A stretch of 64,000 nt of DNA from Kryptolebias marmoratus (lineage: Eukaryota; Chordata; Actinopteri; Cyprinodontiformes; Rivulidae): contig NC_051448.1 in NCBI RefSeq assembly GCF_001649575.2, positions 17,273,985-17,337,984 of the forward strand, in the 5' to 3' direction. Shown here one piece after another: positions 25,960-38,735 of the stretch (position 1 is its first letter; the number at the start of each line of letters is the position of its first letter). The position numbers and the translations under genes are program-made. The notes under the pieces were generated by a model. The model ran no database searches and was not told the origin of the DNA. It worked only from the letters and a program-made list of their open reading frames with translations.

Positions 25960-26540
25960 ACTCCCTCTTCTTCAACCAGGTCCCGACTGCATTGTAAGAC
26001 TGTCTCATCTCCTTTGTCCCAGTGATCTTAATTACAGGCCCTGGGCCCTTCGCAGAGAAGCCCATTTAAATCAGAGCGCAACCAGCTTCCATTATGGGCT
26101 TGGCATTTGGTCTTTGTGCCCATGCTTTTAAATTACATGCTGCCAATCCTAGTGGGCACGGGCAAGATGAAGAGCGGAGGATGGGTGAGAGATGAGGTGA
26201 AAGGGGGATGAGAGAAAGAAGAGAGGGGGCTGAGCGCAAGAGCGGAGGGGGCCACAGGCTGTACATGTCGACAGAAAGCCCCCCCTCCCCTCCCTTCGTC
26301 TGCCCTCTTTATCACCAGATAACTTATGTAAAGGAGCAGATGAAACCCATTCCCATTCACGTCGGCCTGATTGTCAGAATAAGCTTGCATTCCTTTGAAA
26401 AGTGATTGACCGCCTGAAAGCGTACAAATTAGGGGCCTGTTCGTCTTTTCTTCTGCAGTCGTGGGGTTTATTTGCGGCAGATTCACCCAGGCCCAAAATT
26501 AAGTGAACTCAGGCAGGGATGAATGGGAGAGCTCTGATTG
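25960..26540. promoter_or_regulatory. Candidate conserved non-coding block
   Basis: Repeat-free, moderately GC-rich sequence follows the foldback element and contains GTGATCTTAATTACAGGCCC, CCCATTTAAATCAGAG, TTTAAATTACATGC, CACCAGATAACTTATG and TTGAATAATTGATTTCC. Frames in it are short and lack any family resemblance. The regulatory reading is inference. Confidence 0.3.
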
Positions 26541-28014
26541 AATAATTGATTTCCTTTGTGTGGCCTGTGTTTAAGAGGGATAACTAGACATCTTTTGGAG
26601 TGTAATGATTGTAATTACTGCGATGACTGGTCATGTCAAATATGACACAGGAAAGGACTGTTATTAACCTTTATTCTCCACATAGAACAAAAAAACTAGC
26701 CTAATATCCTCTTGTCTCTCCTGTCTGCATATGGGTTTCACCTCTGCTGAAGGCATGGCTGCTGTAGATTGAATGCATGGATGAACTTATTCCCTGTCTT
26801 CTGCTCCTGTCCCATGAAAGGTAGATGTGTAATTGACTGTGCAGTCAGAGTCACTGGTATGTCAATGACTCACAGAGTTAGCGAGCCTTGGGGTAACTCT
26901 TAAGGTACAATGCATTTTGGCTGCAGAAAACAGTGTAAAAACCGGGAGTTAAAGCCCTGTTCATTACATCCGTCAGATTCTCATATGCCTCAACCTCTCA
27001 AGCAGTGCAGCCTGAAATGGGCTGTAATGCACTTGACGTGTTCCGGGGCCTCAGTGAAACATACATTTATCTCACAGAGATCAGACACGGGCTGCTCAAC
27101 TTACTGGACATGTGATGCACATGAATCGCTTACAACTACTGCCTGACCTAAACTGTGAGTTCGACAGTCATAGATTTAAAGAGATAGTTTGGTCATTTTT
27201 GAAGTGATGTTCTATCAAATAATCATCAATAGTTTGCAGTGGGCAATAACTACAAAATCCTACTAGCATTTCTCAAAAAGCCATGTCAGTGAAAAGTGAT
27301 TTTAAAAAAAACAGGCCATCATTTAGCTAGCCATGAGCCTAGCCTGGACACTGACTTTTGCCTGCTTTTCCACACTCTCTGCTCAATGACTGTTGTCATC
27401 GCTGAAAGGCAGGCAATAATGTGATTGCCTGTGTTTGGACTTTATCTGTGTGTCTGCAAGTCCCTTTCAGGCAGGGTTCTCTGTATGTGTGTTTATATTG
27501 TCAATATAAAATCCGTTGCACCCAAATGCCACAGTTCAAAGAGCATCTCCCACATAACAGGTCAAAGACAGCCCACTCTTCCCATGTTCCATTAGGACAT
27601 GTCCATTTCCTCCTGTCCAGCTTTGAACAAGACATTTACCTGCACATTTCAAACTTGTCACCACAAACTTCAGACCCTTTTGCCCCTCAGCTGAACTTCT
27701 TCAGTCAGTGCTGCCCGCCTCACCAGCTGTAGAGACTTTTTGCAACTTCATTTGAAGCTTTTAATTAGGTGCCTCAAGTACTTGTAATAGGGGAAATGTG
27801 ATCAGCGAACACCAAACAGATGGCACCCGAGAACCGTAATGCATTTTCACCATGACATAAATGAGCTATGTCTTATCAGTTAAAATGGGGAGTATTAAAG
27901 CTTGAAATTTCTTTTCCTCAGCCCTGCTGGTCATGTGGTTCCAGGAACAGAAAAGTCTGTTGGTATCGTTTGGTTAGTCTATGGTTTACAGTATGTCAGA
28001 TTTAAGTTGGTTGA

Positions 28015-28500
28015 ACCCAAAATGCAGACAGACACTGAGGAGCTCCAAAGAAAACTAATTTATTTTTTAAAGGACAAAAACAAAAGGAGTTGACGTGGCA
28101 GCAAAAACTAACAAAATACTTACAGACTGCAGGGAACAAGGGAAAGGCAACACAAGGAAATCCAGACAGTGCGTGTATGCAACAACAATCCACTGAGAAA
28201 CGGAGGCTGAGGAACCGGTTATATAGAGTGAGGGTGATTAGTAAGTGGACACAGGTGACTGATTACAAACTCTGGACAGGTGCAGATGGGTGTGGCAGGT
28301 AAACAAGTGCTGAGCTGAGGACAGGTGAATAGTGACGGGGGACGCAGAGGGCACACAGAACAAAAACTACACGAGAACCCACAACATAAAACTAAACAGA
28401 AACAACAAGAAATAAAACAGAACCAATAAGCCTAACTCAAAATAAACTCTGAAAATAACTCAAAAATACCCAAATACTGACACTGTACAGTTGGAGGCAT
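28015..28500. repeat. Possible LTR-like or other dispersed element, unclassified
   Basis: A low-complexity, A-rich block with GGTTATATAGAGTGAGGGTG, GTGGACACAGGTGACTGATTAC and strings of AAACTAAACAGAAACAACAAG resembles non-coding dispersed elements common in fish genomes. No matching second terminus is visible within the window, so the type is left open. Confidence 0.35.
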
Positions 28501-29454
28501 GAGAAGAAATCCCTTTCACTCTAATGGCAATCGGTGGATTATAGTTTAAGTTCCGCAAAAAGAATGATTTCCCTGGCTGTTTATTTAGTCAATCAACATC
28601 CCGCTTTGAGGTTGTGTTGTATGTAGGTGTTTAACTATACACATAAATCACGGTTGTGTATGTACTTCAGTTTTGGTAACATGGTTCAGTACGGGTTTGG
28701 TACAACAGAAACAAGAAAAAAACACTAGTTTTTTGTAATATTATTTTAGATAATAACCCTCCCAAAAACAGAAACAGAAAAGCAAACCACCCTTGTTAGG
28801 GGAGAAGCTCTAAGGTAGCAGGTTGTGTACACCAAGATAGGATTCCTCTACCAGTAATGAAAAAAAGTATTGTTCTTTTTTTTCTCATTTAGGTTTGAAC
28901 TGTAAACTGTGTCTTACTAACAATGTTTCAAACAGAAAGTTTAAAACATTCTCCTTTTTAAGATTTTTTTCTTTTAAAGAGGGTTTGTTTGTTTTAGGTA
29001 GTTTGGCCAAGATTTCAATTAAAACAAATGGCAGCACATATCATCTCCAAATGTGAAAATACAAAATAAACAAGACGTTAAAAGCCCACACCTGGTTTTT
29101 CAACTAGGTGCACATCAAATGGCTGATGTATTTAACTGTGTTTATTACATGCCAAAGTGAAAGAATTATGACCCTTTTGGCTTGTCATACATCCGTCCCT
29201 CCCTCTCCACTGCTGCCCTGGATCACAGAGAACCTGAAAGTTTTCCGCATGCTGATTTAAAACAAACATGCAGGTCTTCAAGCTCCAGTGATTCTTCTGA
29301 ACAGCCATTCTTGCCGTGCTTTGGTGTAGGGCGCTTCAGATGGCATCTTCTTAGGATGATTAACTCATTTATACCGATTCACAAACACATATACAATGCA
29401 ACTGCATAGGTAGAGCAGCTGTGAACTGCAGTTGTAATGGATGCAGTATGCAAT

Positions 29455-30600
29455 TTAATGTTGTCTTGATAAAATATGCAAGGCCTTTGCTGAAAAATGT
29501 TGTCTGAATGGGAGCATATGGTGCCTTTCTAGATTTGTAAGCTGCTCATACCAAGGACACTAACGCACCTCCATACCATCAGAGAGGCAGACTTATGAAC
29601 TGTGCACTGATAACAGGTTGAATGGTCCCGCTCTTTTTTAGTACAGAGGATGTGGCATTTATTATTTTCGAAAGTAAATTAAAAATTTCTTTCATGTGAC
29701 CACAGAACAGTTTTCTACTTTGCTTCAGTCCATTCTGTATGAGCTTCAGCCCAGAGAAGATGAATGCAGAGAAGACGGCAGCATTTCTGGATGGTGTTTA
29801 CATGTGTCTCCTTCTTTGCCTGATAGAGCTTTAAACAGCATTTATGGATGGCAATGCGAACAATATTTACAGACAGTGATTTGTTGAAGTGTTCCTGAGT
29901 CCATGCAGTGATGTCCAGAACAGAATCAGAGCCGTTTTTAATGCAGTGGCCCCTGAGGGCCCTGAAGATCACAAGTTTCAGCCTTTTGTCCTTTGAGCTC
30001 AGAGATTCATCCAGATTCTTTAAATCTTTTGATGATATTATGAATTGTTGATAATAGGGTATTCAAAGACTTCCTAATTTTCTGTTGAGGAACATTTTTC
30101 TGAAATTGTTCCATTATTTTTAGACATAGTTTTTTCATGGACCAGTGACCCTCCGCCCATCTATTTTTCTGATAGATTCATCCATCCATCCATCCACTTT
30201 CTTTATCTGCTTCCCCTTTTCAGATCGCAGGGAGCTGATGTCTATCTCCCTGAGACATTCAGCCTATCTAAAATTCTCTTTTAATACCCATGTTGCTGAC
30301 ATGTTGCTAATTAACCGTTGTTGCAAAATGCTCCTTGAGCTATTTTTATTTGTACCAGTTACTTTTACAGCCTTTTGTTGCCCCTGTCCCAACTTTTTTG
30401 AGATGTGTTGCTACCATCAAATTCAAAATTACCTTTTCTCTGATAATTGGTAAAATTCTTGGTTAAAACATTTGATAAATTTACTATGTTCCATTGTGAA
30501 TAAAATATGAGTTTATGCATTTTTTCAAACCACTGCATTCTGGTTTTTTTTATGTACATAAATGTCTGCATTTGGGATAAACATTTTATCAATCATTTTG
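29455..30600 (-). mobile_element. Tc1-like transposon relic (family I), near full length, decayed
   Basis: On the minus strand the order of landmarks is that of a Tc1-like element. It starts from a 3'-terminal block containing the reverse of TGTCCCAACTTTTTTGAGA (near 30390) and ATTGTGAATAAAATATGAGT (near 30495), then the start of transposase, then the helix-turn-helix region near 30,000, and finally the segment matching the intron-9 copy (29,700-29,960). Frameshifts and stops are frequent. A short reversed SINE/L2 tail with (CATC)n at 30,170-30,245 is nested or abuts within it. It is non-functional. Confidence 0.78.
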
Positions 30601-30904
30601 TCAACATTGAGCAAAAAAAATATATTTCCACCACGACGAGTGTTTAGATGAAGTCACTAATTTAGTCTGGAGTTGCTTGTGACTGTGCCGTCCTGCTATT
30701 TGTGTTTCCTAATGACTTTCTAATTTCTCATCAGTGGGTAGCTGGCCTCCACAGCAGGCAGACAGAGCAGCAGTGGCAAAGTGCCATCCAGGAACAGCTG
30801 CTCCTCCATGTTGTGTTTACGGTGTCCGTAGGCCTCAGTTACAGCCTTTAGTTTGCCTTTATATTGGAAACATTTCATTGAGTTCAGCTCTTTGGTCGAA
30901 GCTG

Positions 30905-31150
30905 AGATCTAGCAAAATATGTTAGCAATCAGAATACGCATTGAGGAGGGCTCTTAGCTTCTACTACACCAGGTTTTAGCACAGTACCTGGAAAACTGAC
31001 TGAGTTGTAGCCTCTTTAGTATTTCCCAAGGTCATTTGGCTGTCAGAGTTTCATTAAAATCTGTCCAGTGGCTCATGAGATATTTTGCAAAGCAAGCAAG
31101 CACACACACAGACAGGCAAAAACCTTATCAACCCTTTCACCTTTGGCAGC
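30905..31150 (+). repeat. Dispersed family A repeat, copy with 3' end
   Basis: AAATATGTTAGCAATCAGAA, TTAGCTTCTACTACACCAGG, ACTGACTGAGTTGTAGCC, TCATTAAAATCTGTCCAGTG, GAGATATTTTGC and the CACACACAGACAGG ... CCTTTGGCAG 3' end. A middle block (the AGTTGTAGATGTACA segment) is deleted. Confidence 0.75.
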
Positions 31151-32604
31151 ATGCAAAAATCACCATAATACCGAACGTATTGCAAAAGAATGTGAGAGCA
31201 CTTCTATAGTGGTCATTAAAATACCAAGAGATCATTATAGTCATTAAAGAACCAATCAGTTGTACACATTTACCAACTGTATTATAATAAATGTGAGCAA
31301 AGAGACCCTGACAGAGACAAATGACAGTGAGTGACACTTCTCTTCCAGCACACTGGTCAGAACTGTCAGAGCAGCGCAGCCGTACACATCTACCAGGCCT
31401 CCTCTGATCTCAGGCAGGAAGGAGACAACACTCTCAGATCAACACCCTGTCATCTCACAATGTGGCATCTCCCCCCTTTGAAGGTACAGTAGCATTGTTG
31501 CAGTTGTTCTGATGTGAAACTCTCGCTTTTATCATCCTGTTTTTTGCAAGGAGGAGAAGAGTGGGAGATGAAGGAGGCAATTTCTTTTTAACTCGAGCCC
31601 ACCAAAGTGGAAGGAAACAGCATGTTGACAGGTGTGTGAAAGCAGTCCTGCTGGGTCAACTGGGAAACTTCAGAAACCAGTTTAGAAGGCGTTTTCAGAA
31701 AAGATCCCAGAAAAGGGGGGAACAATAGGCTTTCTGGTAGCTGAGCAACTATTAGCACACATGTACAAATCAGGAGTTGGTCCCAATGGCTAAAGATGCC
31801 CGTTTTCACCACAAATCATTGTTTTCAGCTTCAGCAGTATACTGAAAGGCTTATGTGCTTGTGCCTCCACAAAGTGTCTTAGGACAGAAGCCAGAGAGAT
31901 TAGCTCCTTGTCCTAAATTACCAGCCAGCTGTAAACTACAAGTCCCATTCCACTGCAGGAGGATCAGTCCTCCCATTAGCCTTGGCAAAGTGCCGACTAC
32001 CAGTGTGAGGTCGGTCGTCATCAGGAGGCCCAGTTGGGACAAGACCCTCTGTCACTCACTGCGACACGTCATAAACTCATTGTGTTGCCATCAGTCTGAG
32101 GATGTAACCACCTCCACAGCAGATGGAGGCCCAGCAGGGCAACAGGGGGGGCCATGCCCCAGGCCTCTGCCCCATACAGAGTGCACACGGAAAGAGAAAA
32201 AGAGGCCACAACTGTAGGGCTTCCCCTTTAGCCCAGACCAGACCTCCTGTGGATACACCTCTGGATGAAGGCCTAATGTTTTCCATGATTAATTAGAAAC
32301 AATTGTAAGCAAGCCAATACTGTAAAGTAAAATGCTTGGTTTTGGTTGGAAACATACATGAACAAATAAAAAACTTCTGTTTTTTTGTTTTACTAAATTA
32401 AAGTTATGGGAAAATCTACCTTTCAGTTCTTGGTTTGTTTTTGGATGGGGACATCTTAAAAGCAATTTGGTCTTTATCAGGTTATAAAAATTATTCAAAT
32501 CTAACTTTAATTATATAAAAAACACACAATAGATTCCACCAAGCCATTCTTCATTAAACAAAAAACAATGGCAAAATGGAAAAACTGTGGAAAGAAAGTC
32601 CACT

Positions 32605-33850
32605 GCATAGTTCAATAGCTTGTAAAATCGCCCATAGTAGTGAGAAATTGAAATAGTTTTCAGTTTCTCACATGGTCTAGTAGGAGTTTTGGCTCACCCT
32701 TTTTTATAGCGTTGCTTCAGTTTAATGAGATTTGCAGGCATTTATTTCTACACAACTGTCTTAAGTCCCACCACAGCATTTCTGTCAGGTGGAGGCCTAA
32801 ACCTTGACTGGACCATTGCAACACCTTGGGTCGTTTCTTTCTCAGCCATTCTGTTGTGGATTCGATGCTGTGTGTTTGAGATCATTGTGCTGTTGCATCG
32901 CCACTCAGTTTGGCCCCAAGCTTCAGCTGTCAGACAGATGTCCTCACATTTGAGTCTAGAATACTTTGGTCTACAGAGGAGTTCATGGTCGACTCAAGGT
33001 GCCGAAATCATCACCCTTCCACCACTGAACTTGACAGACAGTATGAAGTGTTTGGGCTGATATGCTGTGTTTGATCTTTTACAAACAAGCTGCTGTGGAT
33101 TATGGGTAAACCTCTGGTCTCATCTGTCCAAAAATCATTGTTCCAGAAGTCTTGTGGTTTATTCAGATGCAACTTAGTGTTGCTGTCATGTTCTTTTTAG
33201 AGAGAAGAGGTGTTCTCCTGCAACCTTTCCAAACTTGTTCAGTCTTTTTCTATTTATCTTGTTTTAAACGTTAACCTTTAACCTGCTAAATGAGGCTTCT
33301 AGAGTCTGAGCTTGAGAGAGCTCTTGTGGTTTTGAGTTTGAGTTTGAGTTTGTTATTTTTTTAAATTTCTCTGAGAACTGCACGGTGTGACCTTGTGGTG
33401 AATTTGTTTGAGTTTGCATCCACTGCTGGGAAAATTAGAAGCTGTTTAGAATGTTTTCCATTTGCAAATAATATTTCTCATTGTAGACCGATGGACTCTA
33501 AAATGTTTGGAAATGGCCCTATAACCTTATCCAGATTGATGGGGAGCAGCAGTTGTTTCTCTAAGGTCATTGCTGAAGCCTTTCCACCTTGGCATTGTGT
33601 TAACACACACCTGTATGCTCAATCAATACAATACATTTGATCAGCAGCACCTGGCTGATACTTTCTTTCCTAAGTCCTACAAAAGCAACAAGGGTGTCCT
33701 TTAAAAAAATACTAACACAAAGTAATCTATTGTGTGCTTTTGTACGCCTGAGGTTCAATTTGAATAATGCTGGAACCTGTTATAGATCAGATAATTTTTA
33801 TTATTATCTTAATATGTAAAACCCTAGAATTAAAGGGAAGTGAACTTTCT
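32605..33850 (-). mobile_element. Tc1-like transposon relic (family II)
   Basis: The minus strand reads like a Tc1-like transposase. Near 33,600 the reverse of CATTGTGTTAACACACACCT gives the 5' leader and start. Further in are the blocks matching AATGGCCTTATAACC, CTCACATTTGAGTCTAGAATACTTTG (near 32,950), TTCATGGTCGACTCAA and CAGTCAAGGTTTAGGCCTCC (the D-D-E region end, near 32,800). The left boundary is the reverse of a conserved end near CAATAGCTTGTAAAATCGCC. The element is 1.25 kb, many indels, no open frame. Confidence 0.75.
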
Positions 33851-34952
33851 GTTTCCCGTGACCATATCTTGTATCTTCTCTTCTGAGCTGCTGCTGTGGA
33901 TCCCAGCTGCAGCTATCAGTAAATGTCTGAGCAGTAAGCCAAAATTTCCCTCCACAATGTAAGCATGAAAACACTGACATACATGTTCTGCAAGGGATAA
34001 AGATGTCTCCCCTCCCCTGAATGGGGAAATGTAATGATATTCATAAAAATACCACCTACTAGAGACACGGGAGGAACAGTTCCTTAGCAACAACACACAG
34101 TATCACACTCTTACAAGCCATATCTTGGGAAATTTTGACCAACTTGGGATGCAAACAACAGAAAACCTTTAACTAGGCCATGTTCTGAGGCTGCTCCCTA
34201 TGGCTGGGTATCCACGTGTCTCGTCTGGCACAAATCTCCTCCTAATGAAACCTACTGCGTATCCACAAAACATAATAAAGAGAACAAAAGGCAGCTTGCA
34301 ACCAAAGCGCAACCCTTTTTTGTTTCTGTTGCATAGACTGGCTTCAAATTATGTAAATATACTTCAAAATTAAACAATAAATTAAATGTTGACTCAGTGT
34401 TTTCCACATGTAATAGCCTTTTGAGGTACTGAAAACATGATAGTCCTAGTTGCTAAACAAATTGTCAAGGAAAGACCCAAAGAAGTCAAACTTTGAGCCT
34501 AATTTCCCTCGAGCCCACAGAATCAATTTCTCTTTATCAGTTGATGAAAAAAAAAAAAATCTAGATCAAGATCATCTGCTTATTTATTGTACTAAATTAG
34601 AGTATTGATCATGCTTGTTGCAGATATTTAATTTTTTTGAACAATAAAATGAACTGAGAACCAGTGATCATGTGATGCTGTTTGAGTTAAAGTGGTCTGC
34701 AGGGCGCAAAACTAGTCTTTGCATCAGTGCGTGTGTGTAGATAAAGGTGTTCAACATTTAAACCTTACGCTTTCTTGTTATTATCATTATCTGCAAAAAT
34801 GACCCGAAAACAATTACCGTCCAGTAATGAGTGATGTTTGTTTTTTTTCCCCGTCTTTAATTACAGGTAATCAGAGACAGCGGATGACTTAAAAGCAGCA
34901 CTCAACGAAGAGCACAAGGAGGTCAGAAAAGACTTTTCTTTAGAGGGCCTTA

Positions 34953-34990
34953 AGAAAAGAAAAGAAAAGAAAAGAAAAGAAAAGAAAAGG
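34953..34990. repeat. (AAAAG)n microsatellite
   Basis: About seven perfect AAAAG units end in a degenerate AAAAGG. Confidence 0.92.
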
Positions 34991-35744
34991 AAAAAAATCA
35001 CCCCATAAAAACTAAATAAAGAAAACACAAATAATGTTTTTTAAAGCTGCACACACAAGAAACGTATTGCTCAACTCCTCACTATTTGAATTTTCCATCT
35101 GAAATGTTAGATGAAAGCATTTAAAATCCGTACTTTCATTCTTCAAAGTTAAAAAAACAGATCACTGGGTATAAAGATGCTCCCAAAACTCTAATCTGCA
35201 CCGGTTTGGGGTTCTCGCTGAGTGGTTGGCCCTTGAACGGTGGATTTACGCACCTTACTGTGTGATTAGAGCTGAGCAGAAAGGCTTCATCGCCCTCTTG
35301 TGGTGATAAAATTAACTCTGTCTCACCTCTTCGCTCGAGAAGCAAACCTTCAGTGGCTCTCCTGTGTTGGATGTTTGTCATGTAAATGACGAGGTGGAGA
35401 TAGAGTGTGTTTTATATCTCTTATCTATTCTGCAGTGCCTAACGAGTTTAATTAAAGCTCCATGACAAAAGGCGAAATGCAAACTCACACACTAAAACAA
35501 ACTAATAATAATAAACATTATAGCACTTCACCTTTATAACGCACTTCTCAGTTTTAAATGACATCACTATCATGCCAGTATTTTGAATGGGTAGCTAAAG
35601 CTTATAATAACAAAGGAAGAAGGAAAAGAAATCTAGTAATAAATGTTAAACTATTAATAAAATCAGTCCTTACAAAAATATTTACACCAATAAAATTTAT
35701 GAAAGAGTCTTTTTTGGCGTGTTTCTTTAGACAACCTTAGAGTA

Positions 35745-36145
35745 ATTAAAGGCCTATCTGTTAGTGCTCTTAGTATGTGTTGGGAATGACTTTCAGCTAC
35801 TATTACATCAAATTTCAGCTCAATATCTATAAATTTGACTGGGTTGTAGCCATTTTTGTTTTTGGTAGCCGTCTCGTTAATCAGTTAGAGATGTAAGCCC
35901 AATGATTGTTTCCAGAGAGTTTAATTGAAATCTGCCCAGTGGTTCATGAGATATTTTGCTAACAGACAGACAGGCTTGACTCTAACGGTTAATGCCAAAG
36001 TTTTAAGCGACGATGTTGCGCAATGCGTAGCATTCAAAGTGTGTGTTAGGAACAAATCTCAACTGCTACACTAAATTTTAGATCAGTGTCTGTAAAACTG
36101 ACTGGTTTGTGTTTGCTGAAGTTGGTTAAATGACCTTTGACCTTA
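35745..36145 (+). repeat. Dispersed family A repeat, dimer
   Basis: Unit 1: TTAGTATGTGTTGGGAATGAC (35,769), GTAGCCATTTTTGTTTTTGG, TGCCCAGTGGTTCATGAG and GCTAACAGACAGACAGG. Unit 2: ATGCCAAAGTTTTAAGCGAC (35,992), AAGTGTGTGTTAGGAACAA and CAACTGCTACACTAAATTTTAG. Same orientation as all other copies. Confidence 0.78.
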
Positions 36146-36709
36146 AATGAAACCGAATTCTCAGAAGGATTATAAGCAAGATGTGCATAAAAATAAAATA
36201 TTAACACTGCTTTTCCCTAAGCCCTGGAATTTAAAAGAAAACAAGTTTTAGTTAGATCAGAAATCATTTTCAGACGTCTTCAGTCATTTCATTTTATCTC
36301 TTATCATTACTCAGCATTAAAGCCGATTCTTCTCATGCGTGCGCGGTCCTTCCAGCACAACGTCAGGCCTCAAAAGACGAGAGAAAACAAAAGTAACGGG
36401 CAACACAAGAAGCTAGAATGTGACGCGGATCATGTTTTGTGTTGGTCAGAGCTGAGCCACCTTTCTCATTTAACAGGTACGAAACTAAGTAACAGCACTG
36501 CACAGAAGGGGGCGCTCTACTCTGTGTAAGAGACATGAGATGAACATGATGATGATGATATCTATTAATCGTGTGGTGAAAATTATTTTAAAGGACATAT
36601 AATCTCATCATTAGATGAAACACAGCTCTATAACCATCAACTACAAATTGTTAAGAACAGTGTCCCCTGATCAGACCTTTAAATTTAATTAAATAAAAAA
36701 TAAATGTAT

Positions 36710-37065
36710 ACATTTGGGGCACAGCAGCACAGTGGTTAGAGCTGTCGCCTCCCAGCAAGAAGGCTTTTGGATCGCTTCCTGACCTGGGGCCTTTCTAGGT
36801 GGAGTTCACATGTTCTCTCTGTTCTCACAAGGGTTCACTCTGGGTACTCCAGTTTCCTCCCACAGACCAAAAACATGCCTGTTAGGTTAATTGGTAACTC
36901 TAAATTGTCCCTAAGTGAGTCTGTGAATGGTTGTTTGTCTCTGTATGTCCCTGCAATGGACTTGCGACCTGTCCAGGGTGTCCCCCGCCTCTCGCACAGT
37001 GACTGCTGGAGATAGACACCAGCTCCCTGCGACTCAGAAAGGAGAAGCAGGTAAAGCAAATGAAC
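36710..37065 (+). repeat. Widespread teleost SINE/L2-tail repeat, near full length
   Basis: Begins GGGGCACAGCAGCACAGTGGTTAGAGCTG (tRNA-like A-box TGGTTAGAGC), passes through GACCTGGGGCCTTTCTAGGT, GGTACTCCAGTTTCCTCCCA, ACATGCCTGTTAGGTTAATTGG and GACCTGTCCAGGGTGTCCCC, and ends GGAGAAGCAGGTAAAGCAAATG. Shorter copies occur at 5.7, 10.7, 30.2 and 41.7 kb. Confidence 0.82.
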
Positions 37066-37839
37066 ATATTTATGCTTTGTAGCCTGAATTCATCGTAAAC
37101 CCACAGATTAGAAGACAATACCAAACAATAAAACGAGAGCACCAGGTCTGACCGAAACGTTGAACTTCAGCAGATAAATGATCAGAAAGAGAATGCACTA
37201 TGGAGCTCAAACAGAACAACAGCAGCAAAAAAAAAACCCAAAAAACAGCTGTTGGTTTATATTTGAAATCACAGACAAAAACGAACAAAACCTGCTCTGT
37301 AAATCTATCCAAACAACTAATACTCAACCAGAAAAAGTCTGCTCAAACACAACTCCAAGGCAGCTCATTAGGAGCTTAAAGACAACAAGAGAGAGTCCAT
37401 AACTGCAGACAAGAACCAACAGAAAGTTCCCCTCCTCATAAATTACTGGAACTAATTCCGCTGAACTTTTCCATTACTGACAGCAAACAGAGCAAAATTG
37501 TCTGAGACGTTCATTAAGCCATTGGGATTCCACAAAGAGAGGTACAAATGTCAATTCTTCACACTTGGAAGCGAAAGACGATCCACCTCGAAAAACACTT
37601 CGTCGGGGTTAGTTTACAGTCATTTAGACAAATCTACATGTTTGCTGTTGGGCCTTAGACATGTGAGCCTGAACATTCAGCGCGGAGTCTCTGTGTAACT
37701 CTTTATAACCTACCAACAAAATCAAAGGAGAAACATTAAAACATATGCAGTCAAGACAAGGAGACGTGTCAGATGGTGCTCATCACTGAGGCTCTGATTG
37801 CAGCACAAAGCATCATTATGTAAAATAGCTCAGTAGCTG

Positions 37840-38115
37840 TTCTTTTTGCATTGGGCATCAGATTAGGATGACTCCTGGATGCCTACCTTTTGGAGGGTTT
37901 TTTTTGTTTGTTTGTTTGTTTTTTAAATGGGGGTGCGCCTGACTGTAAGAAGATCCCGGGGTAGACCCAGAACTTGCTGAAGAGATTATGTTTTCTCTCT
38001 GCTCTCTGACCTAAGAACACCTTGGGATCCCCCAGGAGGAACCGGAGTGTTTCTGGGGAGAGGGGTGTTTCCCTCCTGGGCCCGATCCATCCGCGACCCG
38101 AGGACTGACGTCGTT
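37840..38115 (+). mobile_element. LINE 3'-terminal ORF fragment (Rex-type tail)
   Basis: The plus strand near 37,945-38,105 reads RRSRGRPRTC-stop-RDYVFSLLSDLRTPWDPPGG and ends in RSIRDPRT. This is the Arg/Gly/Pro-rich last part of a fish LINE ORF that is normally followed by a CCCGCGACCCG block, seen here as CCGCGACCCGAGG at 38,090. Degenerate, with a stop in frame. Confidence 0.55.
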
Positions 38116-38147
38116 AAACAATTCAGAGACATTTTCGTAACTATGTT

Positions 38148-38168
38148 AAAAAAAAAAAAAAAAAAAAA
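38148..38168. repeat. Poly-A tract after the LINE tail
   Basis: Twenty-one A bases about 35 bp past the LINE 3' fragment. The placement fits a retrotransposon 3' A-tail, although intervening sequence separates them. Confidence 0.75.
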
Positions 38169-38394
38169 GATTCACTGCCAATTTCATTCCATCTTCAAAG
38201 TTTTTTTGTTTTTTTTTTCAAAATCATGACGGTATTTAATTACGTTTGATTTTTAAAATACCATTTTTAGCCGTAAATTGCTGTCATCACAAGTTTTTCT
38301 AAAGCATCGTAGGCCTGGAAAGCAGGAGTGGATGTTGAACAAACAAAACCAGAAGATTGGATCTCTGTGAAAATGAAGTGTGAACGCTAAGAGC

Positions 38395-38735
38395 TGGAAT
38401 TTGTTGGATGAGCTAAAAACTGAATTGGTAAAGTTAAAACAATCTAAACTGTAGCTAAAATTAGCCAAAGAAATCCACAAAACAATAGCTAAAAGCAAAG
38501 ACTAGCAAAACAGCAGCTATGAAAAAAACTAGCAAATCAGGAGCTAAAAGCTAAAAACAGCAGAATTGTAGCTAAAAGTCAAAATTAGCAGAACAGTAGC
38601 TTAAAGTTAAAAAAGATAGCTCAAAGCTACAGCGAATAGTAGCTCCTGTGAAAGCCAAAATTAGCAAAACTGTGGATCAAAGCCAAAATTAGCAAAAACA
38701 GCAGCTAAAACTAGCAAAACAACATTTAAACTCTT
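38395..38735. repeat. AGCTAAAA/TTAGCAAAA minisatellite
   Basis: About a dozen degenerate copies of a 25-30 bp unit built from AGCTAAAAGC and AAAATTAGCAAAACAG run across this block (for example at 38,486, 38,540, 38,570, 38,650, 38,680 and 38,705). Unit lengths vary, so it is an imperfect, ageing array. It gives no coherent reading frame. Confidence 0.8.

Larger units (their letters stand above)
11301..29450. other. Gene-free block with repeats and candidate enhancers
   Basis: No exon is supported. Contents are the 11.4/16.0-kb repeat pair, family A (13.4 and 18.5 kb), family B (13.7, 20.4 and 25 kb), a Tc1 derivative (22.9 kb), and candidate regulatory blocks at 14.9, 17.9, 21.9, 24.3 and 26 kb. 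Sequence at 12,000-13,400, 16,450-17,880, 19,110-20,380, 20,700-21,900, 23,330-24,280, 26,540-28,010 and 28,500-29,450 shows no recognised feature. Confidence 0.6.

Noticed and set aside
31855..32217. 120-residue plus-strand open frame
   Set aside because: The composition is not codon-like, the minus strand is equally open, and no domain is recognisable. More likely unique non-coding sequence.
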